Source of the DNA: Mimachlamys varia
Lineage: Eukaryota > Mollusca > Bivalvia > Pectinida > Pectinidae
Length of the DNA: 64,000 nt
NCBI GenBank assembly: GCA_947623455.1
Contig: OX392528.1
Span: forward strand, 54,516,322-54,580,321
Reading direction: 5' to 3'
Positions 57,549 to 64,000 of the stretch are shown piece after piece; within the stretch, counting starts at the first letter, position 1; each line of letters begins with the position of its first letter. A program made the translations under genes and the position numbers. The notes under the pieces are model-generated. The model worked only from the letters and a program-made list of their open reading frames with translations, was not told the origin of the DNA and did not search any database.

Positions 57549-58032
57549 CGTTAAATCTAAAATATTTTTTTTTTTTTTAGACTTTTATAGAATCTTGTTA
57601 GGTGTGGAGTTATGATAAATAATAACAAAAAGAACGACATTGATAATATCTTTAAATGAAATGTACCAACATAATATCCTTTTATCAATAAGTGTAATAT
57701 TAATATACAGTAAATGTATCTTTGAAATTTGACAAGCGATACAGTTTGCCAGAAAAGAATTGCCTCGTTTCATACAACTTAACTTTTGTAGTTAGAATTC
57801 CAGTCGGATACCTCTCTGATTTCTGTATGTTTACGTAAAATGTCGGAAAGAAAACTAAAATAAGATCTAACAAACATTCGGTTATGTTATACTCATTGTA
57901 CAACGTATAATGTTCTCAAGTTCAAAATATTTTTAATATTTTTTTATCAGATTTACTTTGTATTTTGTTCTATTTATCTCGCGTGGAATAAATATATTGC
58001 TATATGACTTAAAATTCGAATAATTATTTCGC

Positions 58033-58200
58033 TGAATTATTTTCAATTCTTTGGAATATTTCTATCAAGAGTTTCTTGTTAGTTACCCGCTCAGGTTTAA
58101 TTTGTTTTAGGCTTATTTTTGCATGGTAATCATCTGGGTTTTTTTTTAGATTTTTTTCAGAACCCCAACAAATTTCTTGAAGTTACGTAAATTGGCCCTT
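58033..58200 (+). mobile_element. TTAA MITE, copy 5, 3' half only
   Basis: Only the right-hand part is present (from the TTTTCAATTCTTTGGA landmark to AAGTTACGTAAATTGGCCCT). The end is decayed and no TTAA flank is clear. Confidence 0.7.
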
Positions 58201-60019
58201 ACATAAATAAGAAATGAGCTGAGAAATAGTCATCAAAACTGTTAGAAAATTCAAAATGAATATGTAATGTGGTTATATATATGTAATTATTGAGAGAAAA
58301 CGTAATGTAGGTAACCGCTATACGTAATGCATCAAAGATTGTTGCCATATCCGGTTTCAGTATTGTTGTGTTTTGTGTGTTTGTAATTTGCTTTGTCAGA
58401 AAAAATAACGAAATAAAGTTTACATTAAGATTGTTTTCTAACTCTGACAGAAGGTGCGAGAACGAACGAGGGACGACAGAAATCCTTAGGTGCAATATGA
58501 CACCATTATGAAGTTGTTTGGTTTAGGACGGTGTCGTCTGCCATTGTCTCCAGATAATTACAGCGCCATTCTCGGAGTGACGAACTCGAGATATTTACTC
58601 TGCAGATTACCACACTTACAGCCAATAGTGCCCCCTTTGTCACACTGAGCCCCCTTTTATGAGGGATAACATTTTTACTAGTGTTCTGATTATCCAAAGC
58701 TTGGTCAGCACAGAGCGAGAATTTGGTCACTTTCGTTTAGTTGTAATGTAACTTGAATTGACTGCAGGTATACAGTCAAACATATTCACTCTTTAATACA
58801 AATAGAGAACTAAAAAAAATATTAATAAGTCTGGCCTTCTGTCAACGATAAATTTTCTCCAAATGAATGATATTTCTTCAATATTTTGAGAAACGAAAAC
58901 GTATATCTAATAAATATATCTAAAAAAAGATATATAGGGCCTATCGACAACAAAATACACTGGTCATTATTCAATTTAGTATAAAAAAAATGATTAAGAA
59001 AAAAAATCATACAATATAACCGTTATGAAATTAGTGGCGGTTATATGCTACGTAAATGTAAACTATACAAAGTTAACCAATCTATGAACGACATATTTTG
59101 AGCTTTACACTGGGAATTAACGGTCCGACTTCTGTAAGTGTCTAAACATACACCGTAATCAAAACACACGGCCCTAGCCGGGCACATCCTTCGTAGCTAT
59201 CTACACACTAGAGATAAATATTGATAGATCAGATAAATAAATCCCCCTGTTTGTATTTTGGTGTTGAGGTAAATTACCCGGTTTCATTGTTACCGACAGA
59301 AATGAAAACAAGCTTTGGTTTTAAGGTGTTTTAATGGGTTCTATTTGACGAAAGTAGGTCTCGGTTCAGGACCGTTGTATTAGAAGAGGTTGGAAAACCA
59401 AATTAAACCACCCACCCAAGTATGGTCCGTCATAGGTAAATATATGTTACGCGAAAATCTTCCTTTGCATACAAGTCTTAACATTTCGATTGTCCTTGCT
59501 GACTGACTTTCGTTTATACCGATTGGTCACTCGCGTTCTCATAATAATGAAATTTGAATTTTAGAAACCAATTGTGCAATCATGCCTAAAGATCCATAGG
59601 TGAATACATTGCTGTTTTGTCTAATGGCCTGACTCTGGTCACCCCCGTTTTACAAGGAATCCATGTCCGATCCCAATCAATTTGAGACTATGACATTTAT
59701 TTAAATTATTTACACTGTACTTGGATGTGACCTAGATTTACAGGTCGCTTACTCTTCCGGATAACTAGCCCGAGCCGAGTTTCCTTTGGCCCTATCACCA
59801 GACTCGGACATTTTGATAGATAGATTCTTGTTTGGGGGGCGGGGGCAAACCAGATATGTCGGGGCCAGGGGAAAATCGGACTACCGGATCACACCTGTAC
59901 TTTTCCATGGGTCTCCATTTCATTTGTTTAATTTTGCCCGTGGTTTGATTGTTTTAGACGGTATTAGGATATCTATTACGTATGCAAATGTTGCGGAACT
60001 GGACTGGATCGACCATTGG
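58201..60019. other. 3' flank without recognised gene
   Basis: AT-rich with short frames. 59120-59290 and 59620-59900 carry CpGs (ACACGGCCCTAGCCGGGCAC, GGGGGGCGGGGGC). No domain recognised. Confidence 0.4.
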
Positions 60020-60096
60020 CGACCAGGTAGCTCAGTGGTAGAGTGTTCGTCTAATAGTTCGGAAGGTCACGGGTTCGAACCCCGGGTTGGCCGATT
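60020..60096 (+). mobile_element. tRNA-like sequence with intact pol III boxes (SINE head or tRNA pseudogene)
   Basis: A box TAGCTCAGTGGTAGAG and B box GGTTCGAACCC are consensus. The acceptor stem (GACCAGG against GTTGGCC) has mismatches and the anticodon stem does not pair cleanly, so a functional tRNA is unlikely. Better explained as a tRNA-derived SINE head. Confidence 0.5.
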
Positions 60097-60554
60097 CATT
60101 TTCCCTTTCTCCTGGTTACGCTGGAGTGTGGTAACCACCAACGAATAAAATTCTGAAAAAATTTGGGTATATCTTTTTATTTTATTTTTCCGAAGGTCAT
60201 AATAAAGCCAGGGAGTTTATAATTGGAACAAATGAGAAGATATACATGTTTTGTTTGAATTTTCATGAGCAAAAAATAGTCTGAATGTTATGAACGTTGG
60301 GTCATTTGAATATTTCGCCACCAGAATCTTAACCACGATGCACCAGTAGCCACACACTCTACATTACCACGAGAAAAAATGGTGGCCATGACCTGTCAAC
60401 ACATCGACTGGAATTGTACCAAAGACCCACCTTTGACATACCTGGAGGATTAGTCTGAGTGAGATATAGGGAAGGAGCTACACCTGTACATGTTTGGTAA
60501 GCCAATATAGAGAAATTGATACCCGGTAGTTATCTCGGGACGTACCGGTCGTAA

Positions 60555-60808
60555 CACAGGGACCTGAGAATTTGGTACAACTAATTTTGTACCTAAACTA
60601 AGGTGTTTAGAGTTATTTAACACTTTTTTGGGGGGGGGGGAGGGGTTTAGATCAATTTCGATAATTTGCCCCCCCCCCTGCAATGCTAGACTTAATGACC
60701 ACTACATCAAGGCGGCATTTTTGTCGAAAATTGATCTACACCTCCCCCCTCCCCCCCCCCGCCCCCAAGTGTAATATTACTCTAAACACCTATTCTCAGG
60801 TCCCTGTG
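60555..60808. mobile_element. Palindromic MITE with G-run/C-run arms
   Basis: CACAGGGACCTGAGAAT...AAGGTGTTTAGAGTTATTTA ACAC + G-run + TTTAGATCAATTTCGA on the left; the right side is its reverse complement (TCGAAAATTGATCTACACC + C-run + TAATATTACTCTAAACACC...ATTCTCAGGTCCCTGTG). About 254 bp. Confidence 0.85.
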
Positions 60809-61240
60809 CTCGTTTATGCCTTTTTGGCGAAATCTGAATTCTGAATCTAACAAAGGATAAACATGGCCCAAATCTGATTTAAATCCTAACAAATTTTCAC
60901 CCCGTTACACTCTGCAGACATAGGATCTGACAACATCCAATATAGGGTCATGTTCTTGTGAACTTTTGCATCAGCCAATCAAATTACCGCTTCCAGAATT
61001 TTGAATGCGAATTCGAAAAAAATATGGCATGATCCTTTCTGTGCGTTTTTAGTCATTTCGTTACAACAATTTGATATGCATGTTGTGACGAATTGACTTG
61101 CTGCAGATGACAGCGTCAACTGTCGTGGACTGTGTAATTCTACTAGAGTGTGAAGTAAAGAGGCTACAAAGATCACCAGAACATGGCCTCTTGTTGTATA
61201 ACGGAATGATAAAAAGGATATGCATTTTAATCAGATTGCC

Positions 61241-61398
61241 TGGCCCCAGTTTCATGAACGCTGCTTAGCTGTTCATAAAGTTAAGGAAAGTTCCTGAACT
61301 TTTGAGGTACTCCTCTTAACTTTTACAATGCTTTTCTATGGGAATTTTAAAGTTAACGAATTTCCCGAAGTTAAGGAATGCTGATGAAACAGGGGCCT
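61241..61398. mobile_element. Palindromic MITE with GGCCCCAGTTTCATGAACG ends
   Basis: Left TGGCCCCAGTTTCATGAACG, right GATGAAACAGGGGCCTGA. Interior CTTAACTTTTACAATGC and CTATGGGAATTTTAAAGTTA. A short element type frequent in molluscs. Confidence 0.75.
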
Positions 61399-63779
61399 GA
61401 TTATCTATTTATAGTAAAACGTGAGCCAATATTATACATATCTGTACTTCCCAAAGATGGAGTCTGTCACCAAACATTTATTGAGCACTTTATATGAAGT
61501 GCATGTAACGTTTATCATCAGACCATTATATGAGTAGAAGTCTGTCACCCTCTCGAGCCTGCCTTAACATTTTTCCCATTGAAAAACTTAACATATATGT
61601 ATAAACATATTGTCGGCCCGCACATGTACTTAGTGAATTTCCAGGCTCATATTTGTGTGTAACATTTATTCAATAAATAGACCCACTTACTCTAAGAATT
61701 TCCGAAATAAAATAAACTTATTTGATATGATAGAAAAAGAACAAGTCTTGTCAATATTTCTATAAAAAAATCGATAAACAATTCTTGAACACTTCGAACT
61801 CTTAAACAACATAGCATGGATTATGTGCGTTTGAGAATGCAAATGCCCTGGATGTTGAGTATTGGTTGATGACGTAGCATGGATTATGTAAATTTGATGG
61901 AGTGCAACCTCCCTGGATGTTGGTTGATGACGTCACGTTGCACGATAGCATAAGACGTTTGGAACCCAATCCAGTTTCAGTTCTTCAATATGTCAGTTGA
62001 TTACAACCGAGGAGTTCCAACCGAAGTTTAAGTAGTTGTTAGAACTGGGATACAAATACATTATGTGTATTATACAATGTCAAGAGAAAAATATTGAAAT
62101 ATGTTCATGTTCCAAAGGAAAAACAAATAATTTCATGTAAAGCTATCAAATATGTCACACTTTAGACGTGTCAAGGGAGTACCCAGGTGTCTGTGATACC
62201 GTTTTCCCTTTAATTTGACAACCGTCAAGTATTGGAACACGAACTCATAAGTTATTGAACTTAATACCTGTAAGAGGTCAAGATATCCTGTCGTTATTGA
62301 TGTTCCTTGTTTAATTACAACTCGCCCCAAAGTAAGTAATCCGGCACGGTTATAGTGACTAGAACGGTGATGGGTCAAAATTGACGGCGGCCATTGTCCC
62401 ACCTAACACGTTCGCTTGCTCGTTACCGCTTTATCACCAAATAAAGATCAATCTAAATCTGTCGTGGTGAATTATCGGTGGTGATTTCTTCATTTAAATG
62501 TTTTACAATATATTTGAATAGAAACTTAATCGGTCTTTATGGGCTGTCGTTGGGCGCATCTATGAGCCGGAAGTAAAAGTTTTATGGTCCCAATACTCCC
62601 TCGGGGCGCGCTCGCGTACGACCACCGAACCACACACATTGCACTTTTAAATACCGAATAGTTTCCTTTAAAGAGTAAATTATATGAAAATATAGATTTT
62701 GACCATAAATATATTTTAACGATTTTGCTTGATGATACCTAAATTAATTTATTATACATGTAAATTGTAATATAAAACACCAATTAAACAGGTACTCCAT
62801 CGCACTTTTCTAAAAACCAATCCCCCAAAAAGAAAAAAAAACCGTTAAAATGCATGACTGAGCATTTAAATAAGCAATATATTATTTTTTAAAAGAAAGA
62901 ACAACCGGAAACACAGAAGTAGCTGTCCTTATTTTTGACCTTGTGGTTTAATGACGTCACAAGAAAGTAGTAGGCGATATTGTTTGTGAATGATTTAGCG
63001 GGAACCCACACAGCTATTGTTTGATGTGTCAGGGACCACAATAAAACGGGTACTTCTGAGGTCAACTTGTCCGTGCCGTCAAACTAGGAATATTCTGCGG
63101 TTTGTCAAGTACCTGTATATATACGTGTACCCGTAAGGATGCGCGACCGAATTACCTCGACAGGTGTGTATAAAGGTGTATATTACGACATTAAAAACTG
63201 GACCTGTAGGTCAAGCACTGTCCACCTACACATGTCACGGGGCAGTTATATGTTTGTTAGTTTATTTATTTATTTTTATGAATGGAAGAAATTGAAATAG
63301 AGAAGGCTTGACTGCGTTTTACTTATATCCTAAGTTCAACGTAATTCTGCAATAAATTGAGCATGTATTACGACCGCCTTATGTTAAACTTGTCTTAATG
63401 TGTTTGTAATTATGAGTCTTTAACTGCTAACACATCTAAATTTTTTTTCTTTGCCGCGTAAGAATCTTATATGTTACTAAAAACACCAAACGAAAGGTCA
63501 ACTTACATATTAAGTATACTTATGTCGTATGGAAATTCAATTACTGAGATTTCATTCATCTACATGCATTTATGATTGAAATTTTAAAATGCATGTTAAC
63601 ATGAATATAATTTAAATGGTAACCTTTAACGTTGATTTCATGCGCGTTTCTTTGAACTTTAATTGGTACTGTGTGTAATTTTTAATTTTGAAAATGCGTG
63701 TTTATTTCAATATGAATCTTCATAATCTTTATCTATACCATTTCAAATATTCAGTCATTGCTGAAAACACCCTGCCCGA
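61399..63779. other. 3' flank without recognised gene; CRE sites
   Basis: TGACGTCA at 61928-61935 (inside a small local duplication, GGATTATGT...GGATGTTGGTTGATGACGT) and at 62952-62959. 62560-62640 has GAGCCGGAAGTAAAAG (ETS-type) and CGGGGCGCGCTCGCGTACGA. No exon recognised. Confidence 0.4.
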
Positions 63780-63866
63780 CCACGTGGGTTTTCTCCGGGT
63801 ACTCCGGTTTCCTCTCACAATAAGACCCCTCGCGCGCTAACATCCGGGCCAACAATTATATTATAA
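63780..63866 (+). repeat. SINE body fragment
   Basis: CACGTGGGTTTTCTCCGGGT ACTCCGGTTTCCTCTCACAA then TAAGACCCCTCGCGCGC. Bivalve-type SINE body without a recognisable head here. Confidence 0.6.
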
Positions 63867-64000
63867 ATATTGCTGAAATGGATGCAGTTTCCCTGATCAT
63901 CGTTATTAAAGCCTTACATACACCTAAATGTTTGTTTCACGTTAATCGAAGCGGGAAGAAACGATTCTAAACGACGTTGATCTGATTGCGATATCATAGC

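Noticed and set aside
60020..60096. Functional tRNA gene
   Set aside because: The A and B boxes are good but acceptor and anticodon stems are mismatched; listed as a SINE or tRNA pseudogene.
59786..60148. 120-codon open frame
   Set aside because: The second half is the tRNA-like SINE head read as protein (including the B box as GFEPR), so the frame is fortuitous.

Overview
The window is eukaryotic, AT-rich and intron-dominated, and almost certainly from a bivalve mollusc, possibly a scallop. The evidence is GT-AG introns up to about 17 kb, tRNA-derived SINEs with the CCGGGTACTCCGG-type body seen widely in bivalves, repeats of the 'acagagttatggcccttg' and 'cccattgggcctcttgtt' type common in molluscs, short palindromic DNA transposons, and many intronic minisatellites. 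The species call is inference.

One protein-coding gene can be supported. It occupies positions 1-45255 on the + strand as the last 11 coding exons of a MIPOL1 (mirror-image polydactyly gene 1) orthologue. The 5' end lies outside the window. The exons join in perfect phase into 622 codons ending in TAG. The C-terminal half keeps the family signatures (AQKKRDE, ITAEEM, YYSLHKSLSQ, LERLVDILRRKL). Upstream of that core lie an acidic/charged segment and a disordered exon rich in Pro, Tyr and Met, which make the protein much longer than the roughly 440-residue human one.

Layout: 1-260 first visible exon. 261-17053 giant intron with MITEs, SINEs, a 2-kb minisatellite of 40-bp units and a duplicated CRE/octamer/GC-box module. 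17054-18944 three exons, including the disordered exon. 18945-24910 intron with two minisatellites and a repeat-poor stretch that could be regulatory. 24911-31815 four exons between three more tandem arrays, two of which run up to splice acceptors. 31816-42671 a 10.9-kb intron with a multimerised SINE head and a 37-bp minisatellite. 42672-45255 last three exons. 45256-about 47000 3' UTR with the first AATAAA at 46982. From about 47 kb to the end no gene could be recognised; this flank holds MITEs, three foldback hairpins clustered in 1.1 kb, a 50-bp-armed inverted repeat, and repeat-poor CpG-bearing stretches with several complete TGACGTCA palindromes.

In vertebrates MIPOL1 lies next to FOXA1 and belongs to the deuterostome pharyngeal gene cluster neighbourhood. 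Whether the gene-free 3' flank here is part of a FoxA regulatory landscape is the main open question. No novel enzymatic or defence system was found. The most unusual features are the tandem-repeat load of the introns, the way arrays merge into splice sites, and several repeats that show how minisatellites arise from dispersed elements.
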